Part shown: piece by piece, positions 10,543 to 22,695 of the stretch
How the letters are laid out: each line of letters starts with the position of its first letter
Position numbering within the stretch: the first letter of the stretch is position 1
NCBI RefSeq assembly: GCF_023091745.1
Contig: NW_026292661.1
Coordinates: 930,001 to 994,000 of the forward strand
DNA from: Budorcas taxicolor
Taxonomy: Eukaryota; Chordata; Mammalia; Artiodactyla; Bovidae
Reading direction: 5' to 3'
Length of the DNA stretch: 64,000 bases
Program-made: the position numbers and the translations under genes
The notes under the pieces: generated by a model
The model's database searches: none
The model's input: the letters and a program-made list of their open reading frames with translations, nothing else
What the model was told of the DNA's origin: nothing

Positions 10543-11353
10543 GAGGGCCTCCTCTTGAGATGCGACGGGAACGCCGGGAACTCTTTCCCGAAGAAGCAGG
10601 GAAAGGATCCCTCATCTCGAGCTACGAGGCGGAAACGGGGCTCCTCTGGATGTGGGTGGGACCCTCGTGCTTCCTCTCGAGTGGAAACGGGTTTGTCGGG
10701 GAACTTCTTGATTTGCACCAAGGGTGTGAAGGACCCTTTCAAAGTTCCAGAGGTGAGGTGTGATCAGCCTCGAGACGCCTCAGCGGAAATGGGCCTCATC
10801 TCGCCTGGAGGGGAGAACCTCCTGATTTTTCTCGAGTTGCGGCAGGTCTTCTCGAGTTACGACGGGGACAGGGACCCGCTCTGGTGTCCTCAGGAAAGGC
10901 CGGTCCCCATGCGAGTTGCTAGGGGACCTCTCGGGATTCCTCTCCGTCCATGCCGGGCCTCAGTCCTTGTGTGGAGTCGGGGCTGGAACCTGAGGATTCC
11001 TCTCCAGTGGTTGCCATGGATCTTGGGGTGCTTTTGAGTCTCCCCAGGGGAGTCAGGCCTCGTCTCGAGTGGGGGCATGCACGTGCGCTTTCCTCCGAGC
11101 TGCAGCAGTAGTGTCACGCTTCCTGTCACGTGGATCAAGGGATCTGTGGCTTTCCCTCGAGGCTGTCCCTCGAGGCTTTCCCACGAGGCTTTCCCACAGG
11201 GCTGTGCCACGTGCCACATTGGTGTGAGTCGATCCTCGGCGTGAAAGACGAGCTGGTGAAGGGAAAAAGGTTCCTCTGGAATGGACTGAGACATCTGGGG
11301 GACTCTTGGAATGGGTGGCACGACCCTGGAGTTCCTCTTGCCGTTCCTGTTGA
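10543..11353. repeat. Monomer M14, class L, 811 bp, indel-rich
   Basis: Class L markers: gtgcttcctctcgag, ctttcaaagttcc, tggtgtcctcagg, ggggctggaacc, gagctggtgaaggg and cctcttgccgttcc. Compared with M28 and M45 it lacks cct near 10868 and single bases near 10946, 10955 and 11096, and gains bases near 11009 and 11313. Sister copies do not show these, so sequencing error is suspected. Confidence 0.9.
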
Positions 11354-12152
11354 GAGGGCCTCCTCTTGAGATGCGACCGGAACGCCGGGAACTCTTTCCC
11401 GACGAAGCAGGGAAAGGATCCCTCATCTCGAGCTACGAGGCGGAAACGGGGCTCCTCTGGAGGTGGGCGGGACCCGCGTGTTTCCTCTCGAGTGGAGACG
11501 GGTATGTCGGGGACTTCTTGATTTGCACCAAGGGTGTGAAGGACCCTTTCGAAGTTCCAGAGATGAGGTGTGATCAGCCTCGAGACGCCTCAGCGGAAAT
11601 GGGCCTCATCTCGCCTAGAGGGGAGAACCTCCTGATTTTCTCGAGTTGCGGCAGGTCTTCTCGAGTTACGACGGGGACCTCAGGACCCGCTCTGGTGGCC
11701 TCAGGCAAGGCCAGTCCCCATGCGAGTTGCTAGGGGCCCTCTCGGGATACCTTTCCCTTCCATGCGGGGCCTAAGACCTTGTGTGGAGTCAGGGCCGGAA
11801 CTTCAGGTTTCCTCCCCAGTGTTGCCATGGATCTTGGGGTGCTTCTGAGTCTCCCCAGGGGAGTCAGGCCTCGTCTCGAGTGGGGGCATGCACCTGCGCT
11901 TTCCTCCCGAGCTGCAGCAGTAGTGTCACGCTTCCTGTCATGTGGATCAAGGGATCTGTGGTTTTCCCTCGAGGCTTTCCCACGAGGCTTTCCCACAGGG
12001 CTGTGCCACGTGCCACCTTGGTGTGACTCGATCCTCGGCGTGAAAGACGAGCCAGTAAAGGGAAAAGAGGTTCCTCTCTAATGGACTGAGACATCTGGGG
12101 GACTCTTGAAATGGTGGCACGACCCTGGAGTTCCTCTCGCCAGTCCTGTTGA
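11354..12152. repeat. Monomer M15, class D, 799 bp, indel-rich
   Basis: Class D markers: tctggaggtgggcgg, ccagagatgagg, cgcctagagggg, gagtcagggccgg, ttcaggtttcctccccag, gtgtgactcg and cgccagtcctg. Four single-base losses (near 11512, 11633, 11691, 11765) relative to the other 803-bp D monomers. Confidence 0.9.
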
Positions 12153-12969
12153 GAGGGCCTCCTCTTGAGATGCGACGGAACGCCGGGAACTCTTTCCCGA
12201 CGAAGCAGGGAAAGGATCCCACATCTCGAGCTATGAGGCGGAAACGGGGCTCCTCTGGATGTGGGCGGGACCCTCGTGTTTCCTGTCGAGTGGAGACGGG
12301 TATGTCGGGGAACTTCTTGATTTGCACCAAGGGTGTGAAGGACCCTTTCGAAGTTCCAGAGGTGAGGTGTGATCAGCCTCGAGACGCCTCAGCGGAAATG
12401 GGCCTCATCTCGCCTGGAGGGGAGAACCTCCTGGATTTTCTCGAGTGGCAGCAGGTCTTCTCGAGTTATGACGGGGACCTCAGGACCCGCTCTGGTGGCC
12501 TCAGCCAAAGGCCAGTCCCCATGCGAGTTTCCAGGGCCCCTCTAGGGATTCCTCTCCCGTCCATGCCGGGGCCTCAGTCCTTGTGTGGAGTCGGGGCCGG
12601 AACCTGAGGATTCCTCTCCAGTGTTGCCATGGATCTTGGGGTGCTTCTGTGTCTCCCCATGGGAGTCAGGCCTCGTCTCGTGTGGGGGCATGCACGTGCG
12701 CTTTCCTCCCAGAGCTGCAGCAGTAGTGTCACGCTTCCTGTCAGGTGGATCAAGGGATCTGTGGTTTTCCCTCGAGGCTGTCCCTCGAGGCTTTCCCACG
12801 AAGGCTTTCCCACAGGGCTGTGCCACGTGCCACCTTGGTGTGAGTCGATCCTCGGCGTGAAAGACGAGCCGGTGAAGGGAAAAGAGGTTCCTCTGGAATG
12901 GACTGAGACATCTGGGGGACTCTTGGAATGGTGGCACGACCCTGGAGTTCCTCTCGCCGTTCCTGTAGA
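12153..12969. repeat. Monomer M16, class F, 817 bp, indel-rich
   Basis: Class F markers: cccacatctcgagctatg, gagtggcagcagg, gcgagtttccagg, cttctgtgtctcc, caggtggatc and cctgtagagagg. It has cctcagtcc near 12572 where other F copies have ccgtgggctaagacc. Five single-base indels relative to M30. Confidence 0.88.
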
Positions 12970-13786
12970 GAGGGCCTCCTCTTGAGATGCGACGGAAACG
13001 ACGGGGAACTCTTTCCGACGAAGCAGGGATAGGTTCCCTCATCTCGAGCTACGAGGCGGAAACGGGGCTCCTCTGGATGTGGGCGGGACCCTCGTGTTTC
13101 CTCTCGAGTGGAGACGGGTATGTCGGGCAACTTCTTGATTTGCACCAAGGGTGTGAAGGACCCTTTCGAATTTCCAGAGGTGAGGTGAGATCAGACTCGA
13201 GACGCCTCAGCGGAAATGGGCCTCATCTCCCCTGGAGGGGAGAACCTCCTGGATTTTCTCGAGTTGCGGCAAGTCTTCTCGGGTTACGACGGGTACCACA
13301 GGGACCCGCTCTGGTGGTCTCAGGAAAGGCCAGTCCCCATGCGAGTTGCTAGGGGCCCTCTAGGGATTCCTCTCCCGTCCATGCCGGGGCCTAAGACCTT
13401 GTGTGGAGTCGGGGCCGGAACCTTAGGATTCCTCTCCAGTGTTGCCATGGATCTTGGGGTGCTTCTGAGTCTCCCCAGGGGAGTCAGGCCTCCTCTCGAG
13501 TGGGGGCATGCACGTGCACTTTCCTCCCGAGCTGCAGCAGTAGTGTCACGCTTCCTGTCACATGGTTCAAGGGATCTGTGGCTTTCCCTCGAGGCTTTCC
13601 CTCCAGGCTTTCCCACGAGGCTTTCCCCACAGGGCTGTGCCACGTGCCACCTTGGTGTCAGTCGATCCTCGGCGTGAAAGACGAGCCGGTAAAGAGAAAA
13701 AAGGTTCCTCTGGAAAGGACTGAGACATCTGGGGGACTCTAGGAATGGTGGCACGACCCTGGAGTTCCTCTCGCCCTTCCTGTTGA
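12970..13786. repeat. Monomer M17, class G, 817 bp, indel-rich
   Basis: Class G markers: cgaatttccagagg, gagatcagactcgag, gcggcaagtcttctcggg, cgggtaccacagg, gaaccttagg, tcacatggttc, ctctaggaatgg and cgcccttcctg. Single-base indels near 13004, 13014 and 13627. Shares cgtgcactttcc with M48. Confidence 0.9.
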
Positions 13787-14589
13787 GAGGGCCTCCTCTT
13801 GAGATGCGACGGGAACGCCGGAAACTCTTTCCCGAAGAGGCAGGGAAAGGATCCCTCATCTCGAGCTACGAGGCGAAAACGGGGCTCCTCTGGATGTGGG
13901 CGGGACCCTCGTGTTTCCTCTCGAGTGGAGATGGGTATGTCGGGCAACTTCTTGATTTGCACCAAGGGTGTGAAGGACCCTTTCGAAGTTCCAGAGGTGA
14001 GGTGAGATCAGACTCGAGACGCCTCAGCGGAAATGGGCCTCATCTCGCCTGGAGGGGAGAACCTCCTATATTTTCTCGAGTTGCAGAAGGTCTTCTCGAG
14101 TTACGACGGGGACCTCAGGGACCCGCTCTGTTGGCCTCAGGCAAGGCCAGTCCCCATGCGAGTTGCTAGGGGCCCTCTCGGGATACCTCTCCCTTCCATG
14201 CCGGGGCCTAAGACCTTGGGTGGAGTCGGGGCTGGAACTTGAGGATTCCTCTCCAGTGTTGCCATGGATCCTGGGGTGCTTTTGAGTCTCCCCAGGGGAG
14301 TCAGGCCTCGTCTCGAGTGGGGGCATGCACGTGCGCTTTCCTCCCGAGCTGCAGCAGTAGTGTCACGCTTCCTGTCATGTGGATCAAGGGATCTGTGGTT
14401 TTCCCTCGAGGCTTTCCCACGAGGCTTTCCCACAGGGCTGTGCCACGTGCCACCTTGGTGTGAGTCGATCCTCGGCGTGAAGGACGAGCCGGTGAAGGGA
14501 AAAGAGATTCCTCTCTAATGGACTGAGACATCTGGGGTACTCTTGGAATGATGGCACGACCGTGGAGTTCCTCTCGCCGTTCCTGTTGA
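13787..14589. repeat. Monomer M18, class H, 803 bp
   Basis: Class H markers: cccgaagaggcagg, gaggcgaaaacgg, cctcctatattttc, gttgcagaagg, ctctgttggcc, cttgggtggagtcgg, ggatcctggggtgc, gagattcctctctaatgg and ggggtactcttgg. Confidence 0.93.
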
Positions 14590-15407
14590 GAGGGCCTCCT
14601 CTTGAGATGCGACGGTGACGCCGGGAACTCTTGCCCGAAGAAGCAGGGAAAGGATAACCTCATCTCGAGATACGGGGCGGAAACGGGGCATCTCTGGATG
14701 TGGGCAGGATCCTCGTGTGTCCTCTCGAGTGGAGACGGGTATGTCGGGCAACTTCTTGATTTGCACCAAGGGTGTGAAGGACCCTTTCGAAGTTCCAGAG
14801 GTGAGGTGTGATCAGCCTCGAGACGCCCCAGCGGAAATGGGGCCTCATCTCGCCTCGAGGGGACAACCTCCTGGATTTTCTCGAGTTGCAGCAGGTCTTC
14901 TTGAGTTACGACGCGGACCTCAGGGACCCGCTCTTGTGGCCTCAGGAAAGGCCAGTCCCCATGCGAGTTGCTAGGGGCCCTCTCGGGATTCCTCTCCCGT
15001 CCATGCCGGGGCCTAAGACCTTGTGTGGAGTCGGGGCCGGAACCTGAGGATTCCTCTCCAGTGTTGCCATGGATCTTGGGGTGCTTCTGAGTCTCCCCAG
15101 GGGAGTCAGGCCTCGTCTCGAGTGGGGGCATGCATGTGCGCTTTCCTCCCAAGCTGCAGCAGTAGTGTCACGCTTCCTGTCACGTGGATCAAGGGATCTG
15201 TGTCTTTCCCTCGAGGCTGTCCCTCGAGGCTTTCCCACGAGGCTTTCCCACAGGGCTGTGCCACGTGCCACCTTGGTGTGAGTCGATCCTCGGCGTGAAA
15301 GACGAGCCGGTGAAGGGAAAAGAGGTTCCTCTGGAATGGACTGAGACATCTGGGGGACTCTTGGAATGGTGGCACGACCCTGGAGTTCCTCTCGCCGTTC
15401 CTGTTGA
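14590..15407. repeat. Monomer M19, I/E hybrid, 818 bp
   Basis: Head is class I (cggtgacgccggg, ggggcatctctgg, gacgccccagcgg, gaggggacaacc, cttcttgagttacgacgc). Tail is E-like (cccaagctgcag near 15149 and gagaaggcc at the end). Two single-base gains near 14655 and 14838 are absent from other I monomers. Private gcatgcatgtgcg near 15128. The hybrid seam closes the first 7-mer. Confidence 0.88.
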
Positions 15408-16208
15408 GAAGGCCTCCTCTTGAGATGCGACGGGAACGCCGGGAATTCTTTCCCGACGAAGCAGGGAAAGGATCCCTCATCTCGAGCTACGAGGCGGAAA
15501 CGGGGCTCCTCTGGATATGGGCGGGACCCTCGTGATTCCTCTCGAGTGGAGACGGGTATGTCGGGCAACTTCTTGATTTGCACCAAGGGTCTGAAGGACC
15601 CTTTCGAAGTTCCAGAGATGAGGTGTGATCAGCCTCGAGACGCATCAGCGGAAATGGGCCTCATCTCGCCTGGAGGGGAGAACCTCCTGGATTTTCTCGA
15701 GTGGCAGCAGGTCTTCTCGAGTTACGACGGGGACCTCAGGGACCCGCTCTTGTGGCCTCAGGCAAGGCCAGTCCCCATGCGATTTCTAGGGGCCCTCTCG
15801 GGATACCTCTCCTTCTATGCCGGGGCCTAAGACCTTGTGTGGAGTCGGGGCCGGAACTTGAGGATTCCTCTCCAGTGTTGCCATGGATCTTGTGGTGCTT
15901 CTGAGTCTCCCCAGGGGAGTCAGGCCTCGTCTCGAGTGGGGGCATGCACGTGCGCTTTCCTCCCGAGCTTCAGCAGTAGTGTCACGCTTCCTGTCATGTG
16001 GATCAAGGGATCGGTGGTTTTCCCTCGAGGCTTTCCCAGGAGGCTTTCCCACAGGGCTGTGCCACGTGCCACCTTGGTGTGAGTCGATCCTCGGCGTGAA
16101 AGTCGAGCCGGTGAAGGGAAAAGAGGTTCCTCTGGAATGGACTGAGACATCTGGGGGACTCTTGGAATGGTGGCACGACCCTGGAGTTCCTCTCGCCGTT
16201 CCTGTTGA
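15408..16208. repeat. Monomer M20, class K, 801 bp
   Basis: Class K as in M13. Lacks one c near 15812 (ctccttc). Private cttgtggtgc near 15889 and cccaggagg near 16036. Opens the second 7-mer. Confidence 0.92.
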
Positions 16209-17024
16209 GAGGGCCTCCTCTTGAGATGCGACGGGAACGCCGGGAACTCTTTCCCGAAGAAGCAGGGAAAGGATCCCTCATCTCGAGCTACGAGGCGGAA
16301 ACGGGGCTCCTCTGGATGTGGGTGGGACCCTCGTGCTTCCTCTCGAGTGGAAACGGGTTTGTCGGGGAACTTCTTGATTTGCACCAAGGGTGTGAAGGAC
16401 CCTTTCAAAGTTCCAGAGGTGAGGTGTGATCAGCCTCGAGACGCCTCAGCGGAAATGGGCCTCATCTCGCCTGGAGGGGAGAACCTCCTGGATTTTCTCG
16501 AGTTGCGGCAGGTCTTCTCGAGTTACGACGGGGACCTCAGGGACCCGCTCTGGTGTCCTCAGGAAAGGCCGGTCCCCATGCGAGTTGCTAGGGGACCTCT
16601 CGGGATTCCTCTCCCGTCCATGCCGGGGCCTCAGTCCTTGTGTGGAGTCGGGGCTGGAACCTGAGGATTCCTCTCCAGTGTTGCCATGGATCTTGGGGTG
16701 CTTTTGAGTCTCCCCAGGGGAGTCAGGCCTCGTCTCGAGTGGGGGCATGCACGTGCGCTTTCCTCCCGAGCTGCAGCAGTAGTGTCACGCTTTCCTGTCA
16801 CGTGGATCAAGGGATCTGTGGCTTTCCCTCGAGGCTGTCCCTCGAGGCTTTCCCACGAGGCTTTCCCACAGGGCTGTGCCACGTGCCACCTTGGTGTGAG
16901 TCGATCCTCGGCGTGAAAGACGAGCTGGTGAAGGGAAAAAGGTTCCTCTGGAATGGACTGAGACATCTGGGGGACTCTTGGAATGGTGGCACGACCCTGG
17001 AGTTCCTCTTGCCGTTCCTGTTGA
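16209..17024. repeat. Monomer M21, class L, 816 bp
   Basis: Class L. One extra t near 16792 (cgctttcctg) makes it 816 rather than 815 bp. Confidence 0.93.
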
Positions 17025-17827
17025 GAGGGCCTCCTCTTGAGATGCGACGGGAACGCCGGGAACTCTTTCCCGACGAAGCAGGGAAAGGATCCCTCATCTC
17101 GAGCTACGAGGCGGAAACGGGGCTCCTCTGGAGGTGGGCGGGACCCGCGTGTTTCCTCTCGAGTGGAGACGGGTATGTCGGGGAACTTCTTGATTTGCAC
17201 CAAGGGTGTGAAGGACCCTTTCGAAGTTCCAGAGATGAGGTGTGATCAGCCTCGAGACGCCTCAGCGGAAATGGGCCTCATCTCGCCTAGAGGGGAGAAC
17301 CTCCTGGATTTTCTCGAGTTGCGGCAGGTCTTCTCGAGTTACGACGGGGACCTCAGGGACCCGCTCTGGTGGCCTCAGGCAAGGCCAGTCCCCATGCGAG
17401 TTGCTAGGGGCCCTCTCGGGATACCTTTCCCTTCCATGCCGGGGCCTAAGACCTTGTGTGGAGTCAGGGCCGGAACTTCAGGTTTCCTCCCCAGTGTTGC
17501 CATGGATCTTGGGGTGCTTCTGAGTCTCCCCAGGGGAGTCAGGCCTCGTCTCGAGTGGGGGCATGCACCTGCGCTTTCCTCCCGAGCTGCAGCAGTAGTG
17601 TCACGCTTCCTGTCATGTGGATCAAGGGATCTGTGGTTTTCCCTCGAGGCTTTCCCACGAGGCTTTCCCACAGGGCTGTGCCACGTGCCACCTTGGTGTG
17701 ACTCGATCCTCGGCGTGAAAGACGAGCCAGTAAAGGGAAAAGAGGTTCCTCTCTAATGGACTGAGACATCTGGGGGACTCTTGAAATGGTGGCACGACCC
17801 TGGAGTTCCTCTCGCCAGTCCTGTTGA
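17025..17827. repeat. Monomer M22, class D, 803 bp
   Basis: Class D with gcatgcacctgcgc near 17560, shared with M15, M29, M46, M51 and M73 but not with M34, M38 or M56, which gives two D subclasses. Confidence 0.93.
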
Positions 17828-18643
17828 GAGGGCCTCCTCTTGAGATGCGACGGGAACGCCGGGAGCTCTTTCCCGACGAAGCAGGGAAAGGATCCCACAT
17901 CTCGAGCTATGAGGCGGAAACGGGGCTCCTCTGGATGTGGGCGGGACCCTCGTGTTTCCTGTCGAGTGGAGACGGGTAATGTCGGGGAACTTCTTGATTT
18001 GCACCAAGGGTGTGAAGGACCCTTTCGAAGTTCCAGAGGTGAGGTGTGATCAGCCTCGAGACGCCTCAGCGGAAATGGGCCTCATCTCGCCTGGAGGGGA
18101 GAACCTCCTGGATTTTCTCGATGGCAGCAGGTCTTCTCGAGTTATGACGGGGACCTCAGGGACCCGCTCTGGTGGCCTCAGGAAAGGCCAGTCCCCATGC
18201 GAGTTTCCAGGGCCCCTCTAGGGATTCCTCTCCCGTCCATGCCGTGGGCTAAGACCTTGTGTGCAGTCGGGGCCGGAACCTGAGGATTCCTCTCCAGTGT
18301 TGCCATGGATCTTGGGGTGCTTCTGAGTCTCCCCAGGGGAGTCAGGCCTCGTCTCGAGTGGGGGCATGCACGTGCGCTTTCCTCCCGAGCTGCAGCAGTA
18401 GTGTCACGCTTCCTGTCAGGTGGATCAAGGGATCTGTGGTTTTCCCTCGAGGCTGTCCCTCGAGGCTTTCCCACGAGGCTTTCCCACAGGGCTGTGCCAC
18501 GTGCCACCTTGGTGTGAGTCGATCCTCGGCGTGAAAGACGAGCCGGTGAAGGGAAAAGAGGTTCCTCTGGAATGGACTGAGACATCTGGGGGACTTTTGG
18601 AATGGTGGCACGACCCTGGAGTTCCTCTCGCCGTTCCTGTAGA
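17828..18643. repeat. Monomer M23, class F, 816 bp
   Basis: Class F with ccgtgggctaagacc and tgtgcagtcgg. A one-base gain near 17978 (gggtaatg) and a one-base loss near 18119 (ctcgatggc) cancel in length. Private ggacttttgg shared with M30. Confidence 0.92.
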
Positions 18644-19459
18644 GAGGGCCTCCTCTTGAGATGCGACGGGAACGACGGGAACTCTTTCCCGACGAAGCAG
18701 GGATAGGTTCCCTCATCTCGAGCTACGAGGCGGAAACGGGGCTCCTCTGGATGTGGGCGGGACCCTCGTGTTTCCTCTCGAGTGGAGACGGGTATGTCGG
18801 GCAACTTCTTGATTTGCACCAAGGGTGTGAAGGACCCTTTCGAATTTCCAGAGGTGAGGTGAGATCAGACTCGAGACGCCTCAGCGGAAATGGGCCTCAT
18901 CTCCCCTGGAGGGGAGAACCTCCTGGATTTTCTCGAGTTGCGGCAAGTCTTCTCGGGTTACGACGGGTACCACAGGGACCCGCTCTGGTGGTCTCAGGAA
19001 AGGCCAGTCCCCATGCGAGTTGCTAGGGGCCCACTCGGGATTCCTCTCCCGTCCATGCCGGGGCCTAAGACCTTGTGTGGAGTCGGGGCCGGAACCTTAG
19101 GATTCCTCTCCAGTGTTGCCATGGATCTTGGGGTGCTTCTGAGTCTCCCCAGGGGAGTCAGGCCTCCTCTCGAGTGGGGGCATGCACGTGCGCTTTCCTC
19201 CCGAGCTGCAGCAGTAGTGTCACGCTTCCTGTCACATGGTTCAAGGGATCTGTGGCTTTCCCTCGAGGCTTTCCCTCCAGGCTTTCCCACGAGGCTTTCC
19301 CACAGGGCTGTGCCACGTGCCACCTTGGTGTCAGTCGATCCTCGGCGTGAAAGACGAGCCGGTAAAGAGAAAAAAGGTTCCTCTGGAAAGGACTGAGACA
19401 TCTGGGGGACTCTAGGAATGGTGGCACGACCCTGGAGTTCCTCTCGCCCTTCCTGTTGA
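18644..19459. repeat. Monomer M24, class G, 816 bp
   Basis: Class G. Private gcccactcggg near 19029 where other G copies read gccctctaggg. Confidence 0.93.
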
Positions 19460-20262
19460 GAGGGCCTCCTCTTGAGATGCGACGGGAACGCCGGAAACTC
19501 TTTCCCGAAGAGGCAGGGAAAGGATCCCTCATCTCGAGCTACGAGGCGAAAACGGGGCTCCTCTGGATGTGGGCGGGACCCTCGTGTTTCCTCTCGAGTG
19601 GAGACGGGTATGTCGGGCAACTTCTTGATTTGCACCAAGGGTGTGAAGGACCCTTTCGAAGTTCCAGAGGTGAGGTGAGATCAGACTCGAGACGCCTCAG
19701 CGGAAATGGGCCTCATCTCGCCTGGAGGGGAGAACCTCCTATATTTTCTCGAGTTGCAGAAGGTCTTCTCGAGTTACGACGGGGACCTCAGGGACCCGCT
19801 CTGTTGGCCTCAGGCAAGGCCAGTCCCCATGCGAGTTGCTAGGGGCCCTCTCGGGATACCTCTCCCTTCCATGCCGGGGCCTAAGACCTTGGGTGGAGTC
19901 GGGGCTGGAACTTGAGGATTCCTCTCCAGTGTTGCCATGGATCCTGGGGTGCTTTTGAGTCTCCCCAGGGGAGTCAGGCCTCGTCTCGAGTGGGGGCATG
20001 CACGTGCGCTTTCCTCCCGAGCTGCAGCAGTAGTGTCACGCTTCCTGTCATGTGGATCAAGGGATCTGTGGTTTTCCCTCGAGGCTTTCCCACGAGGCTT
20101 TCCCACAGGGCTGTGCCACGTGCCACCTTGGTGTGAGTCGATCCTCGGCGTGAAAGACGAGCCGGTGAAGGGAAAAGAGATTCCTCTCTAATGGACTGAG
20201 ACATCTGGGGTACTCTTGGAATGATGGCACGACCGTGGAGTTCCTCTCGCCGTTCCTGTTGA
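19460..20262. repeat. Monomer M25, class H, 803 bp
   Basis: Class H, nearly identical to M18 and M32. Confidence 0.93.
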
Positions 20263-21077
20263 GAGGGCCTCCTCTTGAGATGCGACGGTGACGCCGGGAA
20301 CTCTTGCCCGAAGAAGCAGGGAAAGGATACCTCATCTCGAGATACGGGGCGGAAACGGGGCATCTCTGGATGTGGGCAGGATCCTCGTGTGTCCTCTCGA
20401 GTGGAGACGGGTATGTCGGGCAACTTCTTGATTTGCACCAAGGGTGTGAAGGACCCTTTCGAAGTTCCAGAGGTGAGGTGTGATCAGCCTCGAGACGCCC
20501 CAGCGGAAATGGGCCTCATCTCGCCTCGAGGGGACAACCTCCTGGATTTTCTCGAGTTGCAGCAGGTCTTCTTGAGTTACGACGCGGACCTCAGGGACCC
20601 GCTCTTGTGGCCTCAGGAAAGGCCAGTCCCCATGCGAGTTGCTAGGGGCCCTCTCGGGATTCCTCTCCCGTCCATGCCGGGGCCTAAGACCTTGTGTGGA
20701 GTCGGGGCCGGAACCTGAGGATTCCTCTCCAGTGTTGCCATGGATCTTGGGGTGCTTCTGAGTCTCCCCAGGGGAGTCAGGCCTCGTCTCGAGTGGGGGC
20801 ATGCACGTGCGCTTTCCTCCCGAGCTGCAGCAGTAGTGTCACGCTTCCTGTCACGTGGATCAAGGGATCTGTGGCTTTCCCTCGAGGCTGTCCCTCGAGG
20901 CTTTCCCACGAGGCTTTCCCACAGGGCTGTGCCACGTGCCACCTTGGTGTGAGTCGATCCTCGGCGTGAAAGACGAGCTGGTGAAGGGAAAAAGGTTCCT
21001 CTGGAATGGACTGAGACATCTGGGGGACTCTTGGAATGGTGGCACGACCCTGGAGTTCCTCTTGCCGTTCCTGTTGA
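20263..21077. repeat. Monomer M26, I/L hybrid, 815 bp
   Basis: Class I head. The tail has the L markers gagctggtgaaggg (near 20975) and cctcttgccgttcc. The switch lies somewhere between about 20760 and 20975. Followed by a D-type head, as L normally is. Confidence 0.88.
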
Positions 21078-21880
21078 GAGGGCCTCCTCTTGAGATGCGA
21101 CGGGAACGCCGGGAACTCTTTCCCGAAGAAGCAGGGAAAGGATCCCTCATCTCGAGCTACGAGGTGGAAACGGGGCTCCTCTGGAGGTGGGCGGGACCCG
21201 CGTGTTTCCTCTCGAGTGGAGACGGGTATGTCGGGGAACTTCTTGATTTGCACCAAGGGTGTGAAGGACCCTTTCGAAGTTCCAGAGATGAGGTGTGATC
21301 AGCCTCGAGACGCCTCAGCGGAAATGGGCCTCATCTCGCCTAGAGGGGAGAACCTCCTGGATTTTCTCGAGTTGCGGCAGGTCTTCTCGAGTTACGACGG
21401 GGACCTCAGGGACCCGCTCTGGTGGCCTCAGGCAAGGCCAGTCCCCATGCGAGTTGCTAGGTGCCCTCTCGGGATACCTTTCCCTTCCATGCCGGGGCCT
21501 AAGACCTTGTGTGGAGTCAGGGCCGGAACTTCAGGTTTCCTCCCCAGTGTTGCCATGGATCTTGGGGTGCTTCTGAGTCTCCCAAGGGGAGTCAGGCCTC
21601 GTCTCGAGTGGGGGCATGCACGTGCGCTTTCCTCCCGAGCTTCAGCAGTAGTGTCACGCTTCCTGTCATGTGGATCAAGGGATCGGTGGTTTTCCCTCGA
21701 GGCTTTCCCACGAGGCTTTCCCACAGGGCTGTGCCACGTGCCACCTTGGTGTGAGTCGATCCTCGGCGTGAAAGTCGAGCCGGTGAAGGGAAAAGAGGTT
21801 CCTCTGGAATGGACTGAGACATCTGGGGGACTCTTGGAATGGTGGCACGACCCTGGAGTTCCTCTCGCCGTTCCTGTTGA
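21078..21880. repeat. Monomer M27, D/K hybrid, 803 bp
   Basis: D markers run from the head to ttcaggtttcctccccag near 21530. K markers begin at gagcttcagcag near 21638 and continue with ggatcggtgg and aaagtcgagcc. Takes the place of K at the start of the third 7-mer. Confidence 0.9.
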
Positions 21881-22695
21881 GAGGGCCTCCTCTTGAGATG
21901 CGACGGGAACGCCAGGAACTCTTTCCCGAAGAAGCAGGGAAAGGATCCCTCATCTCGAGCTACGAGGCGGAAACGGGGCTCCTCTGGATGTGGGTGGGAC
22001 CCTCGTGCTTCCTCTCGAGTGGAAACGGGTTTGTCGGGGAACTTCTTGATTTGCACCAAGGGTGTGAAGGACCCTTTCAAAGTTCCAGAGGTGAGGTGTG
22101 ATCAGCCTCGAGACGCCTCAGCGGAAATGGGCCTCATCTCGCCTGGAGGGGAGAACCTCCTGGATTTTCTCGAGTTGCGGCAGGTCTTCTCGAGTTACGA
22201 CGGGGACCTCAGGGACCCGCTCTGGTGTCCTCAGGAAAGGCCGGTCCCCATGCGAGTTGCTAGGGGACCTCTCGGGATTCCTCTCCCGTCCATGCCGGGG
22301 CCTCAGTCCTTGTGTGGAGTCGGGGCTGGAACCTGAGGATTCCTCTCCAGTGTTGCCATGGATCTTGGGGTGCTTTTGAGTCTCCCCAGGGGAGTCAGGC
22401 CTCGTCTCGAGTGGGGGCATGCACGTGCGCTTTCCTCCCGAGCTGCAGCAGTAGTGTCACGCTTCCTGTCACGTGGATCAAGGGATCTGTGGCTTTCCCT
22501 CGAGGCTGTCCCTCGAGGCTTTCCCACGAGGCTTTCCCACAGGGCTGTGCCACGTGCCACCTTGGTGTGAGTCGATCCTCGGCGTGAAAGACGAGCTGGT
22601 GAAGGGAAAAAGGTTCCTCTGGAATGGACTGAGACATCTGGGGGACTCTTGGAATGGTGGCACGACCCTGGAGTTCCTCTTGCCGTTCCTGTTGA
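21881..22695. repeat. Monomer M28, class L, 815 bp
   Basis: Class L. Private gccaggaac near 21911. Serves as clean reference for the indel-rich M14. Confidence 0.93.

Larger units (their letters stand above)
6516..15407. repeat. 11-monomer series A-B-C-E-K-L-D-F-G-H-I, left copy
   Basis: Monomers M9 to M19 (8892 bp) run through eleven distinguishable classes. The same eleven classes return in the same order at 31593-40487 (8895 bp), an offset of 25,077 bp at the first monomer. Shared rare markers tie the two copies: cgtgcactttcc in both G monomers (near 13513 and 38596), and cccaagctgcag plus gagaaggcctcc in both I/E monomers (near 15149 and 40230; 15408 and 40488). The left copy carries many one-base indels that the right copy lacks. 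Confidence 0.85.

Noticed and set aside
10216..11037. Longest plus-strand frame (273 codons)
   Set aside because: It exists only because of an extra g near 10541 and other indels in the suspect interval; sister monomers do not have it.
14301..15152. Long minus-strand frame (283 codons)
   Set aside because: It depends on single-base gains near 14655 and 14838 that are missing in M26, M33, M50, M55 and M65. It is an error-generated fusion of shorter frames.
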